DNA of 64,000 nt, from the NCBI GenBank assembly GCA_905214105.1, contig CAJMKK010000002.1, forward strand, positions 1 through 64,000, read 5' to 3'. Shown here piece after piece: positions 7,643-16,900 of the stretch; position 1 is the first letter of the stretch; the number at the start of each line of letters is the position of its first letter. A program made the position numbers and the translations under genes. The notes below the pieces were generated by a model. The model had not been told where the DNA came from. It saw nothing but the letters and a program-made list of their open reading frames with translations, and did not search any database. Origin of the DNA: an uncultured bacterium. Its GTDB lineage: Bacteria > Actinomycetota > Coriobacteriia > Coriobacteriales > Coriobacteriaceae.

Positions 7643-8989
7643 CTACTCGAAGCTCAGCTGCTCCAGACGATCAAAGACTGTGTCGATACGGGTGAGGAAG
7701 TCCCACGGATCAAAAATCTCGTCGAGCTTCTCCTGGCTGACGGTGCAGCGCGGGTCGGCCTCGAGACGTTCCTTAAAGGTGGGGCCGGAGACACAATCCT
7801 GTACCTCGTGCCAGGTTGCCATGGCGTTCTCCTGCACAATGGCGTACGCGTCCTCGCGGGTGATGCCCGTGTCGACGAGGGCGAGCAGCACCTTGGAGGA
7901 GAAGATGAGGCCGCGGGTCTTATTGAGGTTGGCCATCATGCGAGCGGGATACAGCTGCAGGCCGTCGATAACGCGGATGAGGCACTGGAACATGTGGTCG
8001 AGCGCGATGAAGCTATCGGCCTGGGCGACGCGCTCGGCAGAGGAGTGCGAAATGTCACGCTCGTGCCACAGGGCGACGTTGTCGAAGGCAACCTGCGCGT
8101 TGGCCTTCACGACGCGCGACAGGCCGCAGACCTTCTCCATGGTGATGGGGTTGCGCTTGTGCGGCATGGCGGAGCTGCCCTTTTGACCCTTACGGAACGG
8201 CTCCTCGGCCTCGAGTGTATCGGTCTTCTGCAGATTGCGAACCTCGGTAGCGATGCGCTCACAAGTGGCCGCGGTGGTGGCAAGAACGCCGGCGAGGTAG
8301 GCGTGATGATCGCGGCTAATAACCTGCGTTGACAGCGGGTCGTGAACCAGGCCCAGGTGCTCGCAGACATATTCCTCGACAAACGGCTCGATGGAGCTGT
8401 ACGTGCCGACAGCGCCCGAGATAGCACCGAAGGCAACATTCTTGCGGGCGTCCTCAAGACGGTCCAGATCGCGCTTGAGCTCCCAGGCCCAAGAGCCAAA
8501 CTTCATGCCGAAGGTCATCGGCTCGGCATGGATGCCATGAGTACGTCCGGCACAGAGCGTGTTGCGCTCCTCAAAGGCGCGACGCTTGCAGATCTCGCCG
8601 AGTTTCTTGACGTCCTCGATGATCAGGTCGCAGGCCTGGGTGAGCTGGTAGCACAGGGCCGTGTCGCCCAGATCGGAGCTGGTCATGCCATAGTGAACCC
8701 AGCGGCTGGGCTTGGGGTCGCCCTCGGGAACATCGGCATCGATGTACTCCTTCATGTTGGTCAGGAAGGCAATGACGTCGTGGCGCGTGACTTCCTCGAT
8801 CTCATCGACCTTCGCCTTCTCAAAGTTGGCATGGTCGCGGATCCACTGGGCCTCGTCTTTGGAAATACCGATCTTGCCGAGCTCCGCCTGGGCCTCGCAG
8901 GCCAGAACCTCGATTTCCTGCCAAATGGCGTACTTGTTCTCGAGGGAGAAGATGTGTCCCATCTCCGGGCGGGTATAGCGATCGATCAT
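7643..8989 (-). CDS. purB: Adenylosuccinate lyase
   Basis: A 448-residue homotetrameric lyase of the fumarase/aspartase superfamily. It releases fumarate from SAICAR and from adenylosuccinate in purine synthesis. The superfamily signature SSAMPHKRNP is present, with GRTHGIHAEP as the catalytic-His region. The start is the ATG before IDRYTRPEMGHIFS, preceded six bases upstream by AAAGGAG; the frame stays open further upstream but without another site. It is flanked by the TSCPD gene and a tRNA-Gly repeat region. Confidence 0.97.
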   Translation of the reverse strand: MIDRYTRPEMGHIFSLENKYAIWQEIEVLACEAQAELGKIGISKDEAQWIRDHANFEKAKVDEIEEVTRHDVIAFLTNMKEYIDADVPEGDPKPSRWVHYGMTSSDLGDTALCYQLTQACDLIIEDVKKLGEICKRRAFEERNTLCAGRTHGIHAEPMTFGMKFGSWAWELKRDLDRLEDARKNVAFGAISGAVGTYSSIEPFVEEYVCEHLGLVHDPLSTQVISRDHHAYLAGVLATTAATCERIATEVRNLQKTDTLEAEEPFRKGQKGSSAMPHKRNPITMEKVCGLSRVVKANAQVAFDNVALWHERDISHSSAERVAQADSFIALDHMFQCLIRVIDGLQLYPARMMANLNKTRGLIFSSKVLLALVDTGITREDAYAIVQENAMATWHEVQDCVSGPTFKERLEADPRCTVSQEKLDEIFDPWDFLTRIDTVFDRLEQLSFE

Positions 8990-9091
8990 AGCGGCTCCTT
9001 TTTGGTTATTGGCACGTTGGTCGTAACCCAACCATTGTACCGTGCGCAGGTGCAAGTATGGGCAGTAGGCATTAACCTAACATTTTGGAAT

Positions 9092-9142
9092 TGGAGCGGG
9101 CAACGGGACGTCCGCGTATTTGCTTCGCAAATCCGCACCGGC
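9092..9142 (-). repeat. Distal tRNA-Gly tail copy with shared insert
   Basis: Bases 9092-9109 repeat exactly the CCA-to-T-stem end of tRNA-Gly (TGGAGCGGGCAACGGGAC). They are followed by about 33 bases containing the hairpin TTGCTTCGCAA, nearly identical to 9241-9273. It is exactly 131 bases from the second copy. Confidence 0.8.
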
Positions 9143-9222
9143 TTCAGGCGAGCCCCTCACCTTCACGAAGCCGAAGGGGAAGACTTTGTTGAATTAGCCG
9201 TCCCCATGTCTCCCGTGCTCGA

Positions 9223-9360
9223 TGGAGCGGGCAACGGGACATCCGCGTATTTGCTTCGCAAATCCGCACCGGCTGCGGTCGCCTATCGGCGACCTTGCCT
9301 GCTCGCTATAAACGCTTCGCGTTTATTTAACGCTCGCACCCTGTCGGGTTCGAGTCCCGG
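9223..9360 (-). repeat. Proximal tRNA-Gly tail copy with complete insert
   Basis: The same 18-base tRNA-Gly tail (9223-9240) is followed by an insert of several small stems (TTGCTTCGCAA; GGTCGCC/GGCGACC; AAACGCTTCGCGTTT) and ends in a T-arm-like GGGTTCGAGTCCC at 9346-9358. The layout parallels the element behind tRNA-Lys. Confidence 0.8.
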
Positions 9361-9369
9361 CACTTTATT

Positions 9370-9404
9370 GAAAAAAAGCACGGCACCGTGATGGTGCCGT
9401 GCTT
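9370..9404 (-). terminator. Terminator of tRNA-Gly
   Basis: A strong stem GCACGGCACC/GGTGCCGTGC followed by a run of seven T on the minus strand, just downstream of the tRNA. Confidence 0.9.
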
Positions 9405-9415
9405 GTGCTCTTAAC

Positions 9416-9490
9416 TGGAGCGGGCAACGGGACTCGAACCCGCGAGTGTCAGCTTGGGAAGCTGATGCCTTACCACTTGGCGATGCCCGC
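9416..9490 (-). tRNA. tRNA-Gly (anticodon CCC)
   Basis: A 75-base tRNA with acceptor GCGGGCA/TGCCCGC, U discriminator and encoded CCA. The anticodon loop TTCCCAA in a TCAGC/GCTGA stem gives anticodon CCC. Two extra copies of its 3' tail lie downstream. Confidence 0.96.
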
Positions 9491-9787
9491 TTGTGTGTTG
9501 GCTAGTATAACGCGGTTGTCTTGTTCGATACAAGGGTGTCGATGCTTGTTTTAGCTGTGGAGAATCGTTTGAAAACCGCGCCAATTGTGGAGATGAGGAC
9601 CTTTGTCTTTCTTTTCTTACCATCTTCTACCTGCATTTTTATCTGATTGTTGTATTTGAGCTCGATTTGCCAGAAATCGGGCAAGCTTTTGGTCAGCTTC
9701 TGGTACTTACCCGCATGAACCATGGCGGTAGCCTCATCCCAAGCGCCGCGGCCTCCCCGTGCGGCGCACGAGGGATAAGGAGCAGCC
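9491..9787. other. Spacer between tRNA-Gly and the surface adhesin
   Basis: Less GC-rich than its neighbours. On the minus strand a 72-codon frame from about 9720 down to 9505 contains LTKSLPDFW. A very similar peptide (LTKSLTDLW) is encoded on the minus strand near 48,715, which may indicate a dispersed repeat or a small gene family. No ribosome site supports it as a gene. The adhesin ribosome site AAGGAG lies at the right end. Confidence 0.4.
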
Positions 9788-12700
9788 ATGTCCAACGCAC
9801 CCACGCACTCTGTCCACAGCGCAATCGCAACAGGTCCGCTGCTCCTGCTCCTCTTCCTGCTTTTCGGCTGCCTGGCACCGGGAGCCGCATTTGCCGTCGA
9901 TGGCTACGACCAGCTCGGCTTCCGCACTATTAGCGATGATTGTGGGCCCTTCTTCATCGGCAAGTATGAAGCTCAAGACGCCTCAATTGCCTACTGCATG
10001 AACCAGGAGCGCCCCGGCCCCACCAAGCCGGGCGGCCCATGGCTCAACTTTGATCAAGGCTGGGTGTGGCTCGACGACGAGTTCGCGGCAATCGTTTGTC
10101 ACGGATATCCTACCGCCACGTCATTTGGCGGTTACCATCTTTCACCCGATCGCGCCCGCGCCGCCACCCAGCTTGCCGTATGGATGCTCAACGGCACTAC
10201 CCATGTCGACGGCACCTACTCCTACACGACCGCTCAGGGCAAAACCAAGAGTGGACACTTTACCGCCGACAATGAAGTCGTGGCGGCTGCGCGATGGCTC
10301 CACGACAGCGCAAAATCAGGAAGCATCAAAGCCGCTCCGCACCGCGCGCGGCGCTATCTAGGGGCCGTATCGGGCGGCAGCAAACGTCAAGACATGCTCT
10401 ATGTACTGCCGGCGGTCTCTGTTTCCTTCCAAAAGCAGTCTGCAAACGCTGCCATTACCAGCGGAAACAATACTTATCAGTTTGACGGGGCAACGTTCGA
10501 TGTTTTTGAGAGCGCCAGCGGCGCGCGTGTCGGCACCATCAAGATGGACAGCAACGGTCAAGCGCAAGCAACACTTCTGCCCAACACGGCATACTACCTA
10601 GTTGAAACGAAGGCGCCGACCGGCTATGTCCCCCGCCACGATCGCATTGCCTTTACCACGGGGAATGACGGCGGGCAGGTCGCCATCGATGAACAGCCCG
10701 GCACCATCAACCTGCGTATCGTAAAACTCGATGCCGCGACGAATGCCGGCCCCCAGGTGGGATCTTCACTCGCAGGAGCAGAGTTCACGTGCGTGTCGCA
10801 ATCAACCCCTGGATGGGCACAGACCCTCACGACCGACGAAAGCGGTCGGGCCACCCTCGCCGATGTCCCCTTAGGAACCTTTACCATCTACGAATCAAAA
10901 GCCCCCGAGGGCTACCTGCCATCCAACGACAGCTGGACCTATACCGTTGGAGCCGACCAGCTCGGCGATTCAGGCGTGGTCGAGATCGAATCTCGCGTTT
11001 CCGATATCCCCATTGCGTTTGACCTTGAGATTTCCAAATTCAAGGATTACGGCAATAGCGACCAATCCGGCCTGGAGCAGCCGGCGGGTGGTGTTGTCTT
11101 TGAGGTTGTCAGCAACAGCTCTCAGCAGGTTGTTGGCACACTGACCACAAACACCTATGGCTTTGCCTCCACCAAAGATCAGCCCGAAGCATGGTTCGGC
11201 ACAGGCAAGCGACCCGCCGGTGTCCACGGAGCCGTCCCATACGACCGTGCCGGCTACACGGTTCGCGAGGTTCCGGAAACCGTCCCCGAGGGTTTTAAAC
11301 GTGCAGGGGAATGGACCGTCGGGGCCAATCAGATTTCCGACGGCACCGAGCTTCAATATATCGTGGACAACCACGCTCTGTCGACGCATCTCCAGATTGT
11401 AAAACGCGATGCCCAAACAGGCGCTTCTGTTCCCCTAGCCGGATTCACCTTCCAACTCCTCGACAGCAATCACGAACCTGTCTCACAAACTTGCTGGTAT
11501 CCAGCACATAACGTAATGGACACCTTTACGACTGACGCGACCGGGACCGTCACACTGCCCGAATCGCTCGTGCCGGGCACCTATTATGTACGCGAAACCT
11601 CGGCCAAAGAGCCCTATCTTGTCGGCGAAGAAATCGAGGTAAACATACCCGCCGACATGAACCTAACGCCCGTTGCAATCGCCTCGTATTATGACCACGC
11701 CGCGACCGGAAATATCAGGATCGTTAAAACCGATGCCGTAGACGGCAGCAGCCTCGCGGGCGCCATCTTTGAGATCCGTGCCTCGGGTGATATCGTGCGC
11801 CCCGACGGTAGCATTGCCGCACTCGACGGTGAGACTGTCGCTACCGTCACGACGGATGAAACTGGAGAAGCACGCGCGGACGACCTCCCGCTGGGATCTG
11901 GCACCGCACGCTACGAGGTTGTCGAGACTCAAGCGCCGGCAGGCTTCTTACTCGATCGGACATCCCATATTGTCGACCTTACTTATGCCGACCAGAAAAC
12001 ACCCGTTGTAGAAGCACGGCTTAACGTATCCGACGATTACACCAAGGTAGATATCTCCAAGGTCGATGCAAGCGGCGAGCAGGAAGTGGAAGGCGCACAG
12101 CTCACCTTATATGGTCCCGATAAAACCGAAATAGACTCCTGGACCTCATCCGACAAGCCACACCGCGTCGAACATCTTGCACCCGGCACCTACTCGTTGC
12201 GCGAAATGATGTCTCCGCGGACCTATGACCTTGCCGAGGAGATAACGTTTGAAATAAAAGATACGGGAGAAGTCCAATCCGTCGCGATGAAGGATGCGCC
12301 CATCGAGATCAAGGGGCAGGTCGACAAGCGTCAGGAACTTGTCCAACCTATCGAAAAGGGCCTGTTGGCTAACGGCGATGGTAAAAACCGCGCCACGACG
12401 CAAACCAATAGTGATGGGCTTTTCTCCTATACCATCGATGCTCGAAACGATTCCGCTACTTGGGTTGATGAGTTTACGATTATCGATGATCTTGAGTGCG
12501 CCAAAGACGGCACGGCGAGATTCATCTCAATCGAAACCCCCGTCGCCATCGGCGACCTCAACGGTCTGTGCAACGTGTGGTATCGCACGACGCCGTTGGA
12601 CTCGACAGACGTCGATGAACCGGCGAACGCGACACTTGACGATGGACACGAAAATCCTTGGCTTGAGTCCGACGAAGTAAAAGAGAGCCTTGGTGAGGAC

Positions 12701-13219
12701 TGTCGCCTCGTCGATTACGACGGCTGGCGCCTCTGGAAGGCGGATGTCTCGACCACGGAATCCACCACACTCGAGGCGGAAGAGCTCGACCTTACACCCA
12801 ATACCGTCGTAACGGGCATTCGAATTGAATACGGTGCGGTAGCCGCCGACTTTACGACTCGAAGCGATGCGGATTCTTGGACCCGCGATGATCTCAAAGA
12901 TGAGCACGACGACCTTGACGATGCCAAAGCAATCCTTGGCACAGACGCTCGGGGCGCAATCGTGCACATGCAGGCGACGTCGGCTTATACGCCCCAAACC
13001 GCACTCACCAACAGCGCACGCGTCGATCTTTGCCGCAACGGCGGCGGCGATAAACTTGAGTCACATGACGAGGACCGTGTCATTCAACGCTGTACCCTAC
13101 TGCAGGACCTACCGGCAACAGGATCAGTTCCCATCGCCGCTTGCATCACCGCGCTCCTGACCTCGGGTGCCGCAGCCCTATGGTTCGCTCGCCTTAGGTC
13201 GACCCCAAAGAAGCGCTAG
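9788..13219 (+). CDS. LPXTG-anchored adhesin with thioester (TQXA) domain and SpaA-like repeats
   Basis: A 1,143-residue cell-wall surface protein. It has a signal peptide with probable cleavage after AAFA (about residue 36). An N-terminal thioester domain has Cys70 and the motif TQLAVW (residues 127-132), whose Gln can form a Cys-Gln thioester able to bind host targets covalently. About six SpaA/Cna-B-like beta-sandwich repeats follow, each opening with a Lys motif such as IVKLDA, IVKRDA, IVKTDA or ISKVDA. A C-terminal Asp/Glu-rich domain precedes sortase signal LPATG (1108-1112), a hydrophobic segment and a basic tail. AAGGAG lies five bases before the ATG. No sortase gene is in the window. 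The gene runs against replication and ends at a strong terminator. Confidence 0.9.
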   Translation: MSNAPTHSVHSAIATGPLLLLLFLLFGCLAPGAAFAVDGYDQLGFRTISDDCGPFFIGKYEAQDASIAYCMNQERPGPTKPGGPWLNFDQGWVWLDDEFAAIVCHGYPTATSFGGYHLSPDRARAATQLAVWMLNGTTHVDGTYSYTTAQGKTKSGHFTADNEVVAAARWLHDSAKSGSIKAAPHRARRYLGAVSGGSKRQDMLYVLPAVSVSFQKQSANAAITSGNNTYQFDGATFDVFESASGARVGTIKMDSNGQAQATLLPNTAYYLVETKAPTGYVPRHDRIAFTTGNDGGQVAIDEQPGTINLRIVKLDAATNAGPQVGSSLAGAEFTCVSQSTPGWAQTLTTDESGRATLADVPLGTFTIYESKAPEGYLPSNDSWTYTVGADQLGDSGVVEIESRVSDIPIAFDLEISKFKDYGNSDQSGLEQPAGGVVFEVVSNSSQQVVGTLTTNTYGFASTKDQPEAWFGTGKRPAGVHGAVPYDRAGYTVREVPETVPEGFKRAGEWTVGANQISDGTELQYIVDNHALSTHLQIVKRDAQTGASVPLAGFTFQLLDSNHEPVSQTCWYPAHNVMDTFTTDATGTVTLPESLVPGTYYVRETSAKEPYLVGEEIEVNIPADMNLTPVAIASYYDHAATGNIRIVKTDAVDGSSLAGAIFEIRASGDIVRPDGSIAALDGETVATVTTDETGEARADDLPLGSGTARYEVVETQAPAGFLLDRTSHIVDLTYADQKTPVVEARLNVSDDYTKVDISKVDASGEQEVEGAQLTLYGPDKTEIDSWTSSDKPHRVEHLAPGTYSLREMMSPRTYDLAEEITFEIKDTGEVQSVAMKDAPIEIKGQVDKRQELVQPIEKGLLANGDGKNRATTQTNSDGLFSYTIDARNDSATWVDEFTIIDDLECAKDGTARFISIETPVAIGDLNGLCNVWYRTTPLDSTDVDEPANATLDDGHENPWLESDEVKESLGEDCRLVDYDGWRLWKADVSTTESTTLEAEELDLTPNTVVTGIRIEYGAVAADFTTRSDADSWTRDDLKDEHDDLDDAKAILGTDARGAIVHMQATSAYTPQTALTNSARVDLCRNGGGDKLESHDEDRVIQRCTLLQDLPATGSVPIAACITALLTSGAAALWFARLRSTPKKR

Positions 13220-13225
13220 CGCGAT

Positions 13226-13265
13226 GAAAAAGCGGGCGAGCCAGTCCCCTGGCTCGCCCGCTTTC
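13226..13265. terminator. Bidirectional terminator between convergent genes
   Basis: A near-perfect 16-bp stem (AAGCGGGCGAGCCAG and complement) has A residues before it and T residues after it. It serves the adhesin gene and the convergent small membrane-protein gene. Confidence 0.9.
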
Positions 13266-13285
13266 AATCATGTAAATCGCCGTAT

Positions 13286-13504
13286 CTACTCTGCAGACGA
13301 AGATCCACCATCAACGATTGCCTGCTCGGACTCAGGAATCCCATCGGCACCCGTACTCTGTTCTTGCTCCACCTCTTCGCTGATTGCGGAGGCGGGGGTC
13401 GAGCCCTTTGCACCCACGATGTAGGCAGCCCCAAATCCTAACGCAATGGCAATCAAGGTCAAAATCACGTAGACAGGCCAATGGCGCTTAATATACGAAA
13501 ACAC
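13286..13504 (-). CDS. Small single-TM membrane protein
   Basis: A 72-residue protein with one membrane segment (about residues 10-31) after a short basic start, then an acidic Ser/Glu-rich tail. The GTG start has AAGGAG five bases upstream, just behind the stop of the preceding large gene, so the two are probably cotranscribed. No recognised domain; function unknown. Confidence 0.65.
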   Translation of the reverse strand: MFSYIKRHWPVYVILTLIAIALGFGAAYIVGAKGSTPASAISEEVEQEQSTGADGIPESEQAIVDGGSSSAE

Positions 13505-13525
13505 GTTGACTCCTTAGAGCTCCGT

Positions 13526-16500
13526 CTACGAACGGCGGATAACCTCGGTCACGACCTCGGATACCGTGGCAATGTTCGTCGGGTTGACATTGTGGGGCAG
13601 GTCGTCCTCGGTACGAGCGCAAGCCAGACGCGTGCCGTCCACGCCGGCGATGGTGAGGGCTCGGCGGCTCGCCTCGAGCGCGGCATAGGCATCGGTCTTG
13701 GCATAGGGCATCTCGAGCGCGCCACAATCGACATGGAACGACTTGCACACCTTGCTGACCAGGTTCATGATGCGGCGATCGCCCTTGAGCAGCTGCTGTT
13801 CGCCCTCGACCGTCACCACCGAAAGCCTACCGGCGCCGACGGATTCAAGATTGATGAAGAATACGCCGCGGAGTTTATCGCGATGCGAAGCCAAGAAGGC
13901 CTTCATGCCGGCGCCATCACAATCCGAGGCGCCCGTTGCCACAAACCAGATATCGTGACCGAGCAGCTCATCATCGCCCATAGAGGCGACAGCCGAGAGC
14001 ATATCTTCGGAAGAAGCGCCATCGGAAGACGTAGCGCCGCCCTTCCAGCCATCGTTATCGTCCTCGAAGTTATCCCACGAACCGATACCGCGACCGGACT
14101 TCTTGGCATCGTAATCGTCTTCGACGCCCAGCCAATCACTCATGCTGTCCTGCTCGTTTTTCCTTTTACGACCGAACAGGCCACCCAGGCCGCGTTTGCG
14201 AGACTTGGGTGCCGCCGGGGCGGGAGCCGAAATGGTCTCGATCGGCTGCGCGCCCGACGCAACGGGCATAGAAGGCGCAACGGGTGCCGATGTGGGTTCG
14301 GGACCCTGGGCAGTAGCAAAGGGGTCGTTGACCTGGGCAGAGGGATCGGGAAGGTCGAACAGCGACGTGCGAGACGCAACGTTTGCCTGCTTCATAGACG
14401 GCAGCGACGGATCGGGGACCGAAGCCAGCGGAGACGAGGAAGGTGCAGGCGACGGTGCCGACGCCGGATCGGGAACATTCATCTGCGGACGCGGCGATGC
14501 CTGGGAGGAAATCTGGGCCATAAGGGAATCGACCGTTTCGTCCTGGGTGGGAGCGACATTGGCAACCGTGGCACCGGAACCACTCGGGGTCGGCATGGTG
14601 AAAATCTGCGTGGAGTAAGGCCTCGACTCATCCGTCTCGGGAGTCTCGGAAACCGCAGGCACTTCCTCCTGCTCGACCTCGGTCGAATCACCTTGATCGG
14701 CTGCCGCGTATTGCTCTTCGTCAGAGTTGGCCTCGACGGACTCGTCCTCGGCGGCATCTTGGATTTCGGCAGCATCAATGGGCTCGTCATCGTCTGCCGC
14801 GTCGCCCTGCTCATCGGAAACAGGAAGGGGCTCGGCAATTGCGGTGCCTTGCTTTTCAAACGTTATCGTGGAATCGAACTGCGCGGCATCAAACGACATG
14901 GTGCTATCGACGTGCTGCTGAGCCTCGAAAGACGTTGTTGCCTCAACAACATCCGCTGACGTCGGTTGCTGGGACTCAAAGGACGTCGTAGCTTCGGCAG
15001 CGTCGACGGGCCCGGACTGCATAGCCTCGTTCTGCTCGAACTCTTGCGCCGCGCGCTCACGTGCCGCCTCGGCTGCCTGCTGCTGAGCGATAGCCTCCTG
15101 CTCGGCAGCCTCGCGTGCGGCAGCGCGCTTCTCCTCGAAATCGTCGACAAATTTCCTGCCCTTTGCAAGCGCACCCTTAAAGAAGCTGGAAGCGCTGGCG
15201 CCAATCGAAGAGAACGCGGATGCAATATCGGCATGGGGCGTTGCCGCGGGAATCTCGGCAGAGAAATCAGTATCGCTCTCGTAAGACACGCGCCTCGGCT
15301 GTTCAACGTAATCGTCGTCAGACTCGTCCGCAACGTCTTGCGCCGGCGCGGCGGGAGCCAAAATGTCCAGTCCTGCCGCGGGATCGATCGCGGACACCGC
15401 CTCGGGCTCGGCAACGGCAGCGGTAACCGCGGCAGACTCATCATCCGCAGTGACAACGGGCGCAGGCTCGGGCTCAAACGTCGGCTCCTCGCCCTCCTCG
15501 TAATCGAGCGTGCAGGACTCGGGAAGCATTCCGAGTGCACGGATGGCATCCGAACCAAAGCGAATGTTGCCGGCGGCGTTGCGATAGAGCTTGGGCTCGG
15601 GCTCGGCCGCGGCAGGCTCCTCCGCCGGCTCAGCAGCGGGAACCTCGTCATTGAACTCTTCGGCCTGGACAGCCTGATTCTGATCCTCGGGCACGATGGC
15701 GCCAATCAGCGTCTCGTCGGCAGACGCACCCTCAAAGCCCTCAATCTGCTCGTCAAAAGCCTCGCCCTGTTCGGGCTCGGTTTGAGCGTCGGGAGCAATC
15801 GGCTGACCGAACTCGTCCTCGGCGTAGGTAGGCTCTTCGTACTCGATGGTGTTGCCGTAGTCGTTTTGCTGCTGGGCCGCGGCATACTCCGCCGCCGCGC
15901 GCGCCATTTCCTCGGCACGACGTTTCTGCTCCCCAAAATAGGTATCGAACGGAACATCGTCGGGAAACTCGTTCTCGCCCTGGAAGGGAGCAACGTTGTC
16001 CATAACGCCGAGCATAGCGGCGACAGAAGACTTGTTGCACACCGCGCCGGACGTATAGGGAAGAACGTGGCGGTTAGAGATGATGTTTGCCGCGTTGGCA
16101 AGTGCAACGAGGGAAGCGAGGATCGCGACAATCCACAGCAGAACCTTGAGCGCGCCGGGGAGCGGCAGGATACGCAGGATGGCAACGGCAGCAGGGGCAA
16201 TCGTGGCAACGGGCAACAGCTTGGCGATGAGCGCACGATACGAAGCATAGGGCTCGCGGGCGAGCAGCTCAGCACGGGGAGAGTCGTAGTGTGCGACAAC
16301 GACCACCGGGCGGTTGCGCGGAGACGCGAGCGGGCCCGAGGCCTTGTGGTAGGCGATGACATTTTGGCTCACGCCCGTCTTGCCCAGGCGCGAAACCACG
16401 GGGTGGCCCGTGCGCTCGAGCACGTAAAGAACGGCGCCGACAATGGCCAGCAAGGTGCCGACCAAGCCGATACCGCCGCCGATGCCCATCAGCAGGGCGC

Positions 16501-16702
16501 CGGCAAACGCAAGAATACCGGTAACGGCAAATGCCAATCTACTGGGCGCCGGGGCATTGAACTCCTGAACCTCGGGGTCAAAGCCGTGGTTGCGGAAGAT
16601 CTGAGCGATATCCTCGGCAGCCAAGCGCTCTTCTTCGCTGCATGCCGGCGTAATGCCGGTGTTCTGCAGCAGGTGGTTAATATAGTTCTGGGTGTTCGCC
16701 AT
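13526..16702 (-). CDS. M28-peptidase-like membrane protein with long acidic insertion, probably inactive
   Basis: A protein of about 1,058 residues. The first part has hydrophobic pairs at about 57-95 and 180-220 around a peptidase-like strand VVVVAHYDSPRAE. The C-terminal 180 residues continue the fold (FVATGASDCDGAGMKAF, FINLESVGAGRL, VNPTNIAT). Between them lie roughly 550 residues, rich in Glu, Ala, Pro and Gln, that look disordered. Compared with M28 enzymes, the metal-bridging Asp region reads GAVCNKSSVAAML (Cys instead of Asp) and the catalytic Glu pair reads SD, so hydrolysis is doubtful. The ATG before ANTQNYINHLL was chosen because GGAG precedes it by five bases. Confidence 0.7.
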   Translation of the reverse strand: MANTQNYINHLLQNTGITPACSEEERLAAEDIAQIFRNHGFDPEVQEFNAPAPSRLAFAVTGILAFAGALLMGIGGGIGLVGTLLAIVGAVLYVLERTGHPVVSRLGKTGVSQNVIAYHKASGPLASPRNRPVVVVAHYDSPRAELLAREPYASYRALIAKLLPVATIAPAAVAILRILPLPGALKVLLWIVAILASLVALANAANIISNRHVLPYTSGAVCNKSSVAAMLGVMDNVAPFQGENEFPDDVPFDTYFGEQKRRAEEMARAAAEYAAAQQQNDYGNTIEYEEPTYAEDEFGQPIAPDAQTEPEQGEAFDEQIEGFEGASADETLIGAIVPEDQNQAVQAEEFNDEVPAAEPAEEPAAAEPEPKLYRNAAGNIRFGSDAIRALGMLPESCTLDYEEGEEPTFEPEPAPVVTADDESAAVTAAVAEPEAVSAIDPAAGLDILAPAAPAQDVADESDDDYVEQPRRVSYESDTDFSAEIPAATPHADIASAFSSIGASASSFFKGALAKGRKFVDDFEEKRAAAREAAEQEAIAQQQAAEAARERAAQEFEQNEAMQSGPVDAAEATTSFESQQPTSADVVEATTSFEAQQHVDSTMSFDAAQFDSTITFEKQGTAIAEPLPVSDEQGDAADDDEPIDAAEIQDAAEDESVEANSDEEQYAAADQGDSTEVEQEEVPAVSETPETDESRPYSTQIFTMPTPSGSGATVANVAPTQDETVDSLMAQISSQASPRPQMNVPDPASAPSPAPSSSPLASVPDPSLPSMKQANVASRTSLFDLPDPSAQVNDPFATAQGPEPTSAPVAPSMPVASGAQPIETISAPAPAAPKSRKRGLGGLFGRKRKNEQDSMSDWLGVEDDYDAKKSGRGIGSWDNFEDDNDGWKGGATSSDGASSEDMLSAVASMGDDELLGHDIWFVATGASDCDGAGMKAFLASHRDKLRGVFFINLESVGAGRLSVVTVEGEQQLLKGDRRIMNLVSKVCKSFHVDCGALEMPYAKTDAYAALEASRRALTIAGVDGTRLACARTEDDLPHNVNPTNIATVSEVVTEVIRRS

Positions 16703-16900
16703 GTGCGCTCCACATCCATAATCCGACAAATAGGCCCAATGCATGCACATTAGAACCGTATATAGTCGAAAGTATACCCCGAGCGAGCGCAAACGACCGA
16801 ATTCGGGCCATCTTAACGCCTCGAGCGGACAAGGATATAGCCTAATCTCCATATCGGACTAAAATCATGGCAGCAAACCACCTTCTCATGCGAGGACTCT

